A stretch of DNA of 8,262 nt from Acidimangrovimonas sp. (GTDB lineage: Bacteria; Pseudomonadota; Alphaproteobacteria; Rhodobacterales; Rhodobacteraceae), in the NCBI GenBank assembly GCA_030147905.1, contig JASBUM010000058.1:1-8262 (forward strand), read 5' to 3'. Shown here one piece after another: positions 1 through 6,427 of the stretch. The position numbers and the translations under genes were made by a program. Each line of letters begins with the position of its first letter. The stretch's first letter is position 1. The notes beneath the pieces were generated by a model that was given only the letters and a program-made list of their open reading frames with translations, searched no databases and was not told the DNA's origin.

Positions 1-1393
1 GGCCGATCAGCGCGCGCGGCTCGTGAAGGCCGCCATGGCGCTGAACCTTCTCGCGCAGCCACGCGGTGGCGGCGGCGGTGTCGCCCCGCGCCAGCCCGGC
101 GTCCAGATCCGGCAGATCCGCGCGCAACGCCTTGTGCAGGCACCCCGCATAGACATTGCCCAGCGAATAGGTCGGGAAATAGCCGAAAAGCCCCACAGAC
201 CAGTGCACGTCCTGCAGCACGCCGTTCGATGGCCTGTCCACCGCCACCCCGAAGTCGCGTTCGAAACGGTCGTTCCACGCGGCCTCGAGATCGGCGACCT
301 CGAGCGCGCCCGAAATCAGCTGCCGTTCAAGATCGAACCGCAGCATGACATGCAGGTTGTAATGTACCTCGTCGGCCTCGGTGCGGATATAGCCCGGCTG
401 AACCCGGTTGACGGCAGCATGGAAGGCATCCGCATCCGAAAGCGAGAGCGCGCCGAATTCCGCGCGCATCTGCTCGAACAGCCATCCGGTGAAGGCGCGC
501 GACCGGCCGAGTTGATTCTCGTAGATCCGGCTCTGGCTTTCGTGCACGCCCATCGACACCCCGGCACCCAGCGGGGTGAAGAGATATTCCGGCGCGATCC
601 CGAGTTCATAGCAGGCGTGGCCGGTCTCGTGGATGGTCGAATAGAAGCAGTTGAACGGATCGCTCTCCACCACGCGGGTGGTGATCCGCACGTCGCGTCC
701 CGAGCCGGAGGAAAAGGGGTGGACTGCAAGATCGAGCCGCCCGTGCTTCCAGTCATAGCCGAAGGTCTCGGCCAGCTTGCGCGCAAGACGCAACTGCGCC
801 TCGGCCGGGAAGCGGCCGGGAAGCGGGGCCGGCGCGGGCGACGCCTCCAGTATACGCTCGGCCAGCGCGACCAGCCGCGGGCGCATCGTGTCGAAGAGTT
901 CGGCGATGGCGGTCTCGGTCGCGCCCGGCTCGTAATCGTCGAGCAGCGCGTCATAGGGCGCGCCGCCGGCGGCCAGTGCCTGCGCCTCCTCGCGCTTGAG
1001 GTCGACGACCTTGGCCAGGGTGGGCTGAAAGGCCGGAACATCCTCGTCTCGGCGCGCCTGTGCCCAGGTCCCCTGGGCCGCGCTCGTCACCCGCGCGATC
1101 TCGCTCGCCAGTTTTGCCGGCACCCTGCACTTGCGTTCGAAGCTGCGGCGGATGTGGCGCAGTTGCGCCGCGCCAACCGCGTCCTCGGGCCGGGCCTGCT
1201 CCAACCATTCGCCGATGCGCGGATCGGTGCGTCGGGCATGCAGCACCCCCTCGAGCACGCCGGTTTCCTCGGCCCGCTGCTCCGCGGCTCCGCGCGGCAT
1301 TACCGCTTCCTGATCCCAGCCCAGCCGCCCCGCGATCTGGGCCAGCGCCTCGGTCTCGCGCTGGAAGGCCATCAACTCGTCGAACGGCGTCAT
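1..1393 (-). CDS. M32 family metallocarboxypeptidase, 3' end cut by window edge
   Basis: Zinc-dependent carboxypeptidase of peptidase family M32 (thermostable carboxypeptidase 1 type), a cytoplasmic enzyme that removes C-terminal residues from peptides. 464 codons are visible and run off the left edge; the family is near 500 residues, so only the last few tens are missing. The zinc site is intact: HETGH at residues 255-259 (H255, E256, H259), followed 30 residues later by the family motif HESQSR (284-289), whose E285 is the expected third ligand. GYFPTY (404-409) near the C-terminus is also typical. No signal peptide is seen (start MTPFDELMAF). The ATG at 1393 is chosen because it follows a G-rich ribosome site (GGGGGCACAGC) and overlaps the ctaA stop as ATGA, so translation is probably coupled to ctaA. 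Family assignment is firm; the physiological substrate is unknown. Confidence 0.95.
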   Translation of the reverse strand, partial: MTPFDELMAFQRETEALAQIAGRLGWDQEAVMPRGAAEQRAEETGVLEGVLHARRTDPRIGEWLEQARPEDAVGAAQLRHIRRSFERKCRVPAKLASEIARVTSAAQGTWAQARRDEDVPAFQPTLAKVVDLKREEAQALAAGGAPYDALLDDYEPGATETAIAELFDTMRPRLVALAERILEASPAPAPLPGRFPAEAQLRLARKLAETFGYDWKHGRLDLAVHPFSSGSGRDVRITTRVVESDPFNCFYSTIHETGHACYELGIAPEYLFTPLGAGVSMGVHESQSRIYENQLGRSRAFTGWLFEQMRAEFGALSLSDADAFHAAVNRVQPGYIRTEADEVHYNLHVMLRFDLERQLISGALEVADLEAAWNDRFERDFGVAVDRPSNGVLQDVHWSVGLFGYFPTYSLGNVYAGCLHKALRADLPDLDAGLARGDTAAATAWLREKVQRHGGLHEPRALIG

Positions 1394-2544
1394 GCTGTGC
1401 CCCCGCGAATGGAACCCACATGCGGATAGCGCGCGGTATGGCGGGCACGCAGCATCAGCGACCACAGGACGACCGCGCCGAACTGGTGCACAATGGCAAT
1501 GCGCAACGGCGCCGCCATCATCGCGGTGAAGATCCCCAGCGTCACCTGCGTCAACAGCATCAGCATCAGCCAGTTGAAGGCCCGCCGGGTCGACTGATGG
1601 ACCGACACCCGCGACCGCCCCCACAGGTAGAAGCCAAAGAAGAAGGCGGTGTAGCCGGTCATGCGGTGGATGAACTGCACCAGGCCCGCATTCTCGAAAA
1701 ACGCCCGCCAGGTCGCCCCGCCCCCGGGCACGACGAATGCATCGAGCGGGAAGAAATGACCGTTCATCAGCGGCCACGTCGGGTAGTTGCGCCCGGCGTC
1801 GATTCCCGCGACCAGCGCGCCCAGCAGGATCTGGACGAAGATCAGCCCCATCTCGACGCTGGCCAGCCGTTCAAGCCATGGCTCGCGCTGACGGCGCGCC
1901 TGCAGCAGCTGCGCCTCGCTGCGGCCCATCTGCATGATGAACCAGCCGGTGAAGCCGAGAATGATGAAGGCGATGCCCAGATGGGTCGCAAGGCGATAGC
2001 TGGCGACCGAGACCATGTTGCCATGCAATCCCGACGACACCATCCACCAGCCGATCGCGCCCTGAAGGCCGCCAAGCGCGCCCAGCAGCACCAGCCGCTT
2101 GGTCCATCCGGCAGGGATCCGGCCGGTGAGCCAGAAGAACAGGAAACCGATCCCCCACACCATGCCGATCACCCGGCCCAGCAGGCGGTGGCTCCATTCC
2201 CACCAGTAGATGAACTTGAACCCCGCCAGCGTCATGCCGTGGTTCTCGATGCGGTATTGCGGGCTTTGCTTGTAGAGTGCGAAGAGATGCTCCCACGCCG
2301 CCTGACCCCATGGCGGCAGCGCGCCCAAGATCGGCTTCCACTGCGTGATCGACAGGCCGCTGTCGGTCAGCCGTGTAAGCCCGCCCACCGCCACCATCGT
2401 GACGACCAGCGCGAAGATCGCCATCAGCCACAGGCGGATCGCGCGACGCGCCCCCTGCCCGTTGCGTGCGACCATGCCGCCCCTGGCCTCGACCCGGCCC
2501 TGCCCCGGTCCGACCTCTTCGAAAATTGCGCGATTGCCCGCCAT
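1390..2544 (-). CDS. ctaA: Heme A synthase, COX15/CtaA type
   Basis: Inner-membrane enzyme that oxidises the C8 methyl of heme O to a formyl group, giving heme A for aa3-type cytochrome c oxidase. The 384-residue product has about eight hydrophobic segments (near 36-55, 120-139, 150-170, 186-205, 228-249, 289-309, 324-343, 348-366). The four expected heme-ligand histidines are visible: WWEWSH (H119), ATH (H188), FIHR (H293) and VHQ (H353). GGLTRLTDSGLSI at 54-66 is a family hallmark. The protein contains no cysteine, as expected for the COX15-like class that lacks the external-loop disulfide of Bacillus CtaA. The reading frame stays open upstream, but the ATG at 2544 is preferred: it has a strong GGGGAGG site about seven bases ahead, and MAGNRAIFEEV is the usual N-terminus in related bacteria. 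It lies 47 bp after trmJ and overlaps the next gene by four bases, so it is probably the middle gene of an operon. Confidence 0.97.
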   Translation of the reverse strand: MAGNRAIFEEVGPGQGRVEARGGMVARNGQGARRAIRLWLMAIFALVVTMVAVGGLTRLTDSGLSITQWKPILGALPPWGQAAWEHLFALYKQSPQYRIENHGMTLAGFKFIYWWEWSHRLLGRVIGMVWGIGFLFFWLTGRIPAGWTKRLVLLGALGGLQGAIGWWMVSSGLHGNMVSVASYRLATHLGIAFIILGFTGWFIMQMGRSEAQLLQARRQREPWLERLASVEMGLIFVQILLGALVAGIDAGRNYPTWPLMNGHFFPLDAFVVPGGGATWRAFFENAGLVQFIHRMTGYTAFFFGFYLWGRSRVSVHQSTRRAFNWLMLMLLTQVTLGIFTAMMAAPLRIAIVHQFGAVVLWSLMLRARHTARYPHVGSIRGGTA

Positions 2545-2591
2545 GCAAGCCTCCCCTTCCCGGCCGGTCCGAAGCGCGGCCCTGATGGTCT

Positions 2592-3368
2592 TCAATTGCC
2601 GCCGCCGCCCTTGCGGCGAACGATCTGGCGCAACATGCCATGCAGGATCTGCACCTCTGCGCGCGTCAGCGCGAGCCGTGTCCACATGTTGCGCAGTTTC
2701 TGCTTCATCCCTGCGGCCTTCTCGGGCGGAAAGAAGAAGCCCGCCCTTTCCAGCTCGTCCTCGTAATGGTCGGCCAGCCGCGAGACCTCGCCCCCCGAGG
2801 CCGGATCGGGGATCGCCGCGCCGCCGCGCCCGCCATCGCCCGCCCCGTCGGCCACGCCACCGCCTGCGGCCTGCCGCCGCCATTCATAGCCCATGAGCAA
2901 CACGCACTGCGCAAGGTTGATCGACGGGAAGTCGGGATTGACCGGCACCGTGACCAGGGCATTGGCATGGGCGACGTCGTCGTTTTCCAGGCCCGCGCGT
3001 TCGGGCCCGAAGACGACCGCCACGCGCTGTCCGGCCGCCATCATGTCGCGGGCACGCGCCATCGCTTCTTCGGGGGTGAGCACAGGCTTGTGCAATCCGC
3101 GCACGCGCGCCGTGGTGGCAAAGACGTAATGGCAATCGGCAAGGGCTGCGGGCAGGTCGGGGAAGACCCCCGCGCCGTCGAGCACCCGGCCCGCGCCGCT
3201 TGCCATCGCGGCCGCCGCCGGATTGGGCCAGCCGTCGCGCGGGGACACCAGCCGCATGCGGTCCAGCCCGAAGTTGAGCATGGCGCGCGCGGCCGCACCG
3301 ATGTTCTCGCCCATTTGCGGGCGCACCAGAACGAAGGCGGGATCGCTGAGTTGTATGGGGCTTGTCAT
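2592..3368 (-). CDS. trmJ: tRNA (cytidine/uridine-2'-O-)-methyltransferase, TrmJ family
   Basis: SPOUT-class methyltransferase; family members use S-adenosylmethionine to 2'-O-methylate nucleotide 32 in the anticodon loop of tRNAs. The 258-residue product shows the knotted-domain motifs in order: ENIGAAARAMLNFGL (21-35), VVFGPERAGLEND (118-130) with the conserved GPE, and the cofactor-loop segment VPVNPDFPSINLAQ (141-154). The C-terminal helical region has GFFFPPEK (210-217) and LTRAEVQILHGML (234-246), both typical of TrmJ. A Gly/Ala-rich linker (about 166-192) joins the halves. The ATG at 3368 is the only sensible start, since the open frame upstream runs through the opposing gene. An AGGAAA lies 13 bases ahead, a rather long spacing. 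First gene of a probable trmJ-ctaA-carboxypeptidase operon with its own promoter at 3397-3425. TrmJ is more likely than another TrmH-like enzyme because of the C-terminal motifs. Confidence 0.93.
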   Translation of the reverse strand: MTSPIQLSDPAFVLVRPQMGENIGAAARAMLNFGLDRMRLVSPRDGWPNPAAAAMASGAGRVLDGAGVFPDLPAALADCHYVFATTARVRGLHKPVLTPEEAMARARDMMAAGQRVAVVFGPERAGLENDDVAHANALVTVPVNPDFPSINLAQCVLLMGYEWRRQAAGGGVADGAGDGGRGGAAIPDPASGGEVSRLADHYEDELERAGFFFPPEKAAGMKQKLRNMWTRLALTRAEVQILHGMLRQIVRRKGGGGN

Positions 3369-3396
3369 CGCGGCGGGGTCGTTTCCTGTCGGGCGG

Positions 3397-3425
3397 GTGA
3401 TACGCGCTGGCTTCGCGATTGGCAA
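3397..3425 (-). promoter_or_regulatory. Candidate promoter of the trmJ-ctaA operon
   Basis: On the minus strand a -35-like TTGCCA (3420-3425) and a -10-like TATCAC (3397-3402) are separated by exactly 17 bases. The predicted transcript would start near 3390, giving a leader of about 20 nt that contains the AGGAAA site. Found by eye only. Confidence 0.5.
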
Positions 3426-3462
3426 GTTCCGCGCCGCCCGGCCCGGACCGCGCGCAAGTTGC

Positions 3463-3490
3463 TTGCAATGACGGCAAAACCGGCTAGGAG
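3463..3490 (+). promoter_or_regulatory. Candidate promoter of the ThiE-like gene
   Basis: A -35-like TTGCAA (3463-3468) and a weak -10-like TAGGAG (3485-3490) are 16 bases apart, about 25 bp before the start codon. The CTTGC core is shared with the divergent promoter on the other strand. The -10 is poor, and an alternative -35 TTGCTT (3459-3464) overlaps it. Confidence 0.35.
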
Positions 3491-3515
3491 GACGGGGAGC
3501 GAAAGAGGAAAGCCC

Positions 3516-4145
3516 ATGGCCGAGACCACCGCGCCGCAGCTCTATCTCATCACGCCGCCCGCCTTCGAGCCGGAACCTTTCGGCGCGCGTCTGGCGGCCG
3601 TGCTGGACATGGCCGAGATCGCGTGCATCCGCCTGACCATGGCGACCCGGGACGAGGACGTTCTGGCACGTGCCGCCGATCACCTGCGCGAGATCGCCCA
3701 TGCCCGCGACGTGGCGCTGGTGATCGCCGATCACATGGTGCTTGCGGAACGGCTCGGCCTCGACGGCGTGCATCTGGGAGACGGGGCGCGCAACGTTCGC
3801 AAGGCCCGCAAGACATTGGGCGAAGACGCTATCGTGGGCGCTTTTTGCGGCGTATCGCGGCACGACGGGATGAATGCGGGCGAAGCGGGCGCCGATTACA
3901 TAGCCTTCGGCCCCGCCGGCCCGAGCGGGCTTGGCGATGGCAGCCACGCGCCCGACGATCTGTTCGGCTGGTGGTCGGAGATGATCGAGTTGCCGGTCGT
4001 CGCCGAAGGAGCGCTGACTGCCGATCGCATCGCGACGCTTGCGCCCCTGACGGATTTCTTCGGCATAGGCGAGGAAATCTGGCGCGACGAGGATCCCCGC
4101 GCGGCGCTTGCACGGCTGCTTGCACCGATCACGGGCGGGGCCTAG
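3516..4145 (+). CDS. Divergent thiamine-phosphate-synthase-like (ThiE/TenI fold) protein
   Basis: A 209-residue protein with the outline of the ThiE TIM barrel: YLITPP (10-15), ADHMVLAERLGLDGVHLGD (71-89), a GAFCGVSRHDGM segment (108-119) and AGADYIAFGP (124-133). ThiE joins HMP-diphosphate to thiazole phosphate. Compared by eye with typical ThiE, key residues look replaced: the Q-R-K strand reads R39-L-T41-M-A43, the N-D pair reads A71-D72, the Q-E-D after HLG reads D89-G90-A91, the PTxTK diphosphate loop reads P136-S-G-L-G140, and the IGGI strand reads A163-E-G-A-L. Synthase activity is therefore doubtful; it may bind another phosphate ligand. The start ATG at 3516 has AGAGGAAAG just ahead. 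It is divergent from trmJ, with no other thiamine gene in view. Databases probably label it thiamine phosphate synthase by fold; I leave the symbol blank. Confidence 0.85.
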   Translation: MAETTAPQLYLITPPAFEPEPFGARLAAVLDMAEIACIRLTMATRDEDVLARAADHLREIAHARDVALVIADHMVLAERLGLDGVHLGDGARNVRKARKTLGEDAIVGAFCGVSRHDGMNAGEAGADYIAFGPAGPSGLGDGSHAPDDLFGWWSEMIELPVVAEGALTADRIATLAPLTDFFGIGEEIWRDEDPRAALARLLAPITGGA

Positions 4146-4166
4146 CGGGGCGGCCCTGCGGCCCCG
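4146..4166 (+). terminator. Hairpin directly after the ThiE-like gene, possible terminator
   Basis: CGGGGC (4146-4151) and GCCCCG (4161-4166) form a perfect 6-bp stem around a 9-base loop, starting on the first base after the TAG stop. An alternative GGCC/GGCC stem is possible inside. There is no T-run after it, so intrinsic termination is uncertain. Confidence 0.35.
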
Positions 4167-4390
4167 AACTGCCGCGGGATCGGGCGGAGGTGGCGGCCCC
4201 TGTGGCGGCGAATGCACTGCGACCTCGGTGGATCCGACTCCCCGCAGATCACGCGATTGTCAGGTGCCCGGCGTCATCTCCGGCACGGGAAACCCGGGGG
4301 GAGGCATGCCGGCGGCTGCCGGGAGCGATCGACGACATCGGAGCGGACGGCACGGGAGTTCGGGCGGCGCGAGGGGTCGCAGGTCCAGAT

Positions 4391-4427
4391 GCCTCCGGCG
4401 GGGATATTTCAGAACGAAAGATGAAGG
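4391..4427. repeat. Candidate extragenic repeat motif (GGGGATATTTCAGAACGAAA core)
   Basis: A G/C-rich block, GCCTCCGGCGGG, runs straight into an AT-rich block, ATATTTCAGAACGAAAGATGAA, unlike the surrounding sequence. I recall similar 'CCGGGG-ATATTT-(N)-AGATGAA' strings recurring between genes in Rhodobacteraceae genomes. This is memory, not a search, and only one copy occurs in this window. Confidence 0.35.
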
Positions 4428-4502
4428 TTGTACGGAACGGCCGGGCGGCCCGTCTGGCGGCAGGTGCGGCATAGGGTTGGTGCGCGGGTGCGGCCGGCGG
4501 GC

Positions 4503-4520
4503 AAAAATGCCGCGAGGCAT
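4503..4520 (-). terminator. Probable intrinsic terminator of the olsB-olsA operon
   Basis: Read on the minus strand, ATGCC-TCGC-GGCAT forms a perfect 5-bp stem with a tetraloop, and its last T begins a run of five Ts (4507 down to 4503). It lies 113 bp beyond the olsA stop. The stem is short, but it is the only hairpin with a T-run in this gap and points the right way for olsBA transcripts. Confidence 0.5.
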
Positions 4521-4633
4521 GACACGGGCAGGCTCTTTGCGGCGACGCGGATCGAAGCATCCCCGGTCGGGCACCTGCGGCCCGTTTCGCGGCCTGCCGT
4601 CGCGTTTCCTGCCGGTGGTGCCCGGGGGGCCTT

Positions 4634-5539
4634 TCAGCGGGCTGGGTGATTGTCGGGATCGGCCACGTCCCCGGCCGGCGCGAGCGGCGAGGACGCGGTG
4701 ACGGCCCCGTCAGTCCCGGCATTGGCGAGCGCATCGACCGGCGCCCGCACGAGCCGTTCGCAATGCGCGGCAAGCGCCTTGCGGTCTGCGAAATCACGGA
4801 CAAGTACCGGCGGGTGGAAGATCACCTCTACCGCGCCCTGACGCGCGACGGCCAGAACCTGCAGCAGATGCGGGCCGAAATCCATGTCGCCCCACCATCC
4901 ATAGAAGCGCGCGTCGGCCCCGAGCGGCGCCCGGTAGATCACGCTGACCGGCTGGATCTGGAGGACCTTCGCGAGGTCGGGTTCGAAGAAGGCCGCAAAC
5001 AGCGTCGATTTGAAGGGCAGAACCCGCAGACCATCGGTGCTGGTCCCTTCGGGGAAGAAGAGCAGCCGGTGTCCGGCTCGGAGCCGCGCGCCGAAAAGAT
5101 CCTTCTGGGCGCGGGCCTCGCTGCCGCGACGGCGGATGAAGATTGTCCCCGTCGCGCGGGCGAGCCAGCCGATGCCGGGCCATTCGGCCACCTCGGATTT
5201 GGACACGAAATAGATCTGCTGTGGCGCGTTCAGCGCGAAGATGTCGAGCCACGAGGCGTGGTTGGAGACGACCGCCCCCATGCCTTCCATCGGTTGGCCA
5301 CGGATCTTGAAGGACATACCGAGGATGCGAAAGGCCGACCGGCACACGAACTGGGTGATATGCGGCGTCAACGGACGCCTGAGGCCGAACAGTGGCCGCT
5401 CCACCAATCGGGCAAGCAGCAGAAGAACCAGACAGCCATAGGTCAGTAGCGCGAGAACCAGCCCGCGGATCAGTGCCCGCCCCCAGCCCGCCGGCCCGAT
5501 CCGCGCCGATGCGGGCGCCTCCACGGCGTCCCAGCGCAT
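4634..5539 (-). CDS. olsA: Lyso-ornithine lipid O-acyltransferase (PlsC-type acyltransferase)
   Basis: Membrane acyltransferase of the 1-acylglycerol-3-phosphate acyltransferase family, 301 residues. One N-terminal membrane helix (about 22-45) precedes the catalytic domain. Family motifs are in order: NHASWLD (93-99, with the H94/D99 pair), GTIFIRRRG (131-139), FFPEGTSTDG (161-170) and IQPVSVIYR (195-203). The C-terminal 30 residues are Ala/Pro/Asp-rich and look disordered. Its placement decides between OlsA and general PlsC: it follows olsB with a TGATG stop/start overlap, so it most likely adds the second acyl chain to lyso-ornithine lipid. Some OlsA enzymes can also acylate lysophosphatidic acid, so both activities are possible. 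The ATG at 5539 is fixed by the overlap, with GGAG ten bases upstream. The acyltransferase family is certain; the OlsA role is inferred from context. Confidence 0.9.
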   Translation of the reverse strand: MRWDAVEAPASARIGPAGWGRALIRGLVLALLTYGCLVLLLLARLVERPLFGLRRPLTPHITQFVCRSAFRILGMSFKIRGQPMEGMGAVVSNHASWLDIFALNAPQQIYFVSKSEVAEWPGIGWLARATGTIFIRRRGSEARAQKDLFGARLRAGHRLLFFPEGTSTDGLRVLPFKSTLFAAFFEPDLAKVLQIQPVSVIYRAPLGADARFYGWWGDMDFGPHLLQVLAVARQGAVEVIFHPPVLVRDFADRKALAAHCERLVRAPVDALANAGTDGAVTASSPLAPAGDVADPDNHPAR

Positions 5540-6324
5540 CACGCGCGCGCTCCGTGCTTGCGGGTGTAGAATCCTTTGTGACGGGCCGACATCTGGGCGG
5601 TATCCATCACCAGGCAGACATCGGTGGTGTTGAAATCGCGGTCGATGAAGGCGCCGTCCCCCACGAAGCCGCCGAGCCGAAGATAGGCCTTGATGAGCGC
5701 CGGCGTTCCGACCATCGCCGCGCGGCGGTCGATCGCATCGGCGGGCACGAGATCCATCGTCTGGAAATGTTCGGGCTGGACGCGCACCCGCAGCGCAGGC
5801 GGCGCGAGGTGACGGTGATGCAGATAGGCCAGCGGCATGCGCAGGGCCTCGACGTCGGTTCCGTGAAAGCTTGCGACGCCGAACATGATCTCGATACCGT
5901 TGTCGAGGACATATTCGGCCAGACCGTTCCACAGGTGAAACATCGCCGTGCCACCCCGATAGTCGCGATGCACGCAGGACCGACCCAGTTCCAGAAGGCG
6001 CCGTCCGGTCCCGCGCAACGCATCCAGATCATATTCGTCTTCCGAATAGAACCGCCCGAATTCGGCCGCTCCGCGATCGGTCAGCAGGCGGTAGACCCCA
6101 ACGACATGATCCAGCCGTTCGGCGTCACGACGCGTATCGATCAGGACCAGATGATCGAAGACCGGATCGAAGCGGTCGCGCTCCAGCCTTCGTTCGTGAT
6201 CGACAAGCGCGCCGCTGCCGCCGAGTTCGGCCACGAAGACCTCGTAACGCAGACGCTGGGCTGCCAGAAGATCCCGTTCGTCCCGCGCGAGGCGCAGCTC
6301 GAAATATGGTTCCTCGGCTATCAT
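5539..6324 (-). CDS. olsB: L-ornithine N(alpha)-acyltransferase
   Basis: GNAT-fold enzyme that transfers a 3-hydroxyacyl group from acyl carrier protein to the alpha-amino group of ornithine, making lyso-ornithine lipid, the first step to phosphorus-free ornithine lipids. The 261-residue product has AAQRLRYEVFVAELG (21-35) at the N-terminus, GVYRLLTD (76-83), LLELGRSCVHRDYRGG (110-125), the FHLWNGLAEYV block (129-139), FGVASFHGTD (148-157) and, near the end, FIDRDFNTTDVCLVMD (226-241), all usual for OlsB (older annotation: hemolysin-like, COG3176). The ATG at 6324 fits the family N-terminus, but its ribosome site is weak, with only a distant AGAGCGAG. The stop overlaps the olsA start. A promoter candidate lies 38-65 bp upstream. 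No other first gene is evident in this operon. Confidence 0.92.
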   Translation of the reverse strand: MIAEEPYFELRLARDERDLLAAQRLRYEVFVAELGGSGALVDHERRLERDRFDPVFDHLVLIDTRRDAERLDHVVGVYRLLTDRGAAEFGRFYSEDEYDLDALRGTGRRLLELGRSCVHRDYRGGTAMFHLWNGLAEYVLDNGIEIMFGVASFHGTDVEALRMPLAYLHHRHLAPPALRVRVQPEHFQTMDLVPADAIDRRAAMVGTPALIKAYLRLGGFVGDGAFIDRDFNTTDVCLVMDTAQMSARHKGFYTRKHGARA

Positions 6325-6361
6325 GGCGGCTGTCGACGGCTCGCTCTGTTGGGCCGCGCGG

Positions 6362-6389
6362 TTTTAGGGTCTGGCGCGGCGGAATGCAA
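6362..6389 (-). promoter_or_regulatory. Candidate promoter of olsB-olsA
   Basis: On the minus strand TTGCAT (6384-6389) and CTAAAA (6362-6367) are 16 bases apart within the 103-bp gap between the DUF3553 gene and olsB. An inverted repeat, TGCCA-N6-TGGCA (6395-6410), lies just upstream of the -35 and could be an operator or a remnant terminator. No clear Pho-box-like repeats are seen, although ornithine lipids are phosphate-regulated in some bacteria. Confidence 0.4.
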
Positions 6390-6427
6390 TAGATTGCCAA
6401 AGACGTGGCATTTGCGGGCGATCTGCG

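Larger units (their letters stand above)
4146..4633. other. 488-bp convergent intergenic region without a credible gene
   Basis: This lies between the ends of the ThiE-like gene (plus) and olsA (minus). Open frames cross it on both strands, but their translations are Gly/Arg/Pro/Ser-rich with no recognisable motif, and several simply continue as shadows of olsA. What it does hold: a hairpin after the ThiE-like stop (4146-4166), an AT-rich island with a Rhodobacteraceae-like extragenic motif (4391-4427), and a hairpin with a T-run on the minus strand (4503-4520). It could be an eroded gene or hold a small RNA, but neither is shown by the sequence. Confidence 0.6.

Noticed and set aside
23..1429. 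Long plus-strand open frame of 468 codons opposite the M32 peptidase
   Set aside because: The opposite strand encodes a clear zinc peptidase with an intact HETGH site; this frame is an antisense shadow typical of GC-rich DNA, with no recognisable motif.
1060..2766. Plus-strand open frame of 568 codons across ctaA
   Set aside because: The translation is Pro/Arg/His-rich without domain features and lies antisense to an unmistakable heme A synthase.
2545..2883. In-frame upstream extension of ctaA by 113 codons
   Set aside because: It overlaps the trmJ coding region in another frame, is Arg/Gly-rich, and the start at 2544 has a strong ribosome site and the expected family N-terminus.
2640..3515. 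Upstream extension of the ThiE-like gene opposite trmJ
   Set aside because: It is an antisense shadow; AGAGGAAAG directly before the ATG at 3516 and the family N-terminus support the short form.
3369..4217. Upstream extension of the trmJ frame through the ThiE-like gene
   Set aside because: It runs antisense to a gene with clear barrel motifs; SPOUT homology begins right after the ATG at 3368.
4227..4243. GGTGGATCCGACTCCCC, vaguely like a tRNA T-arm
   Set aside because: No matching acceptor, D-arm or anticodon stem could be found around it.
4108..4701. Open frames crossing the convergent gap (plus 4108-4701; minus 4249-4803 and 4260-4574)
   Set aside because: The translations are low-complexity Gly/Arg/Pro sequence, lack convincing ribosome sites and overlap the ends of real genes in other frames.
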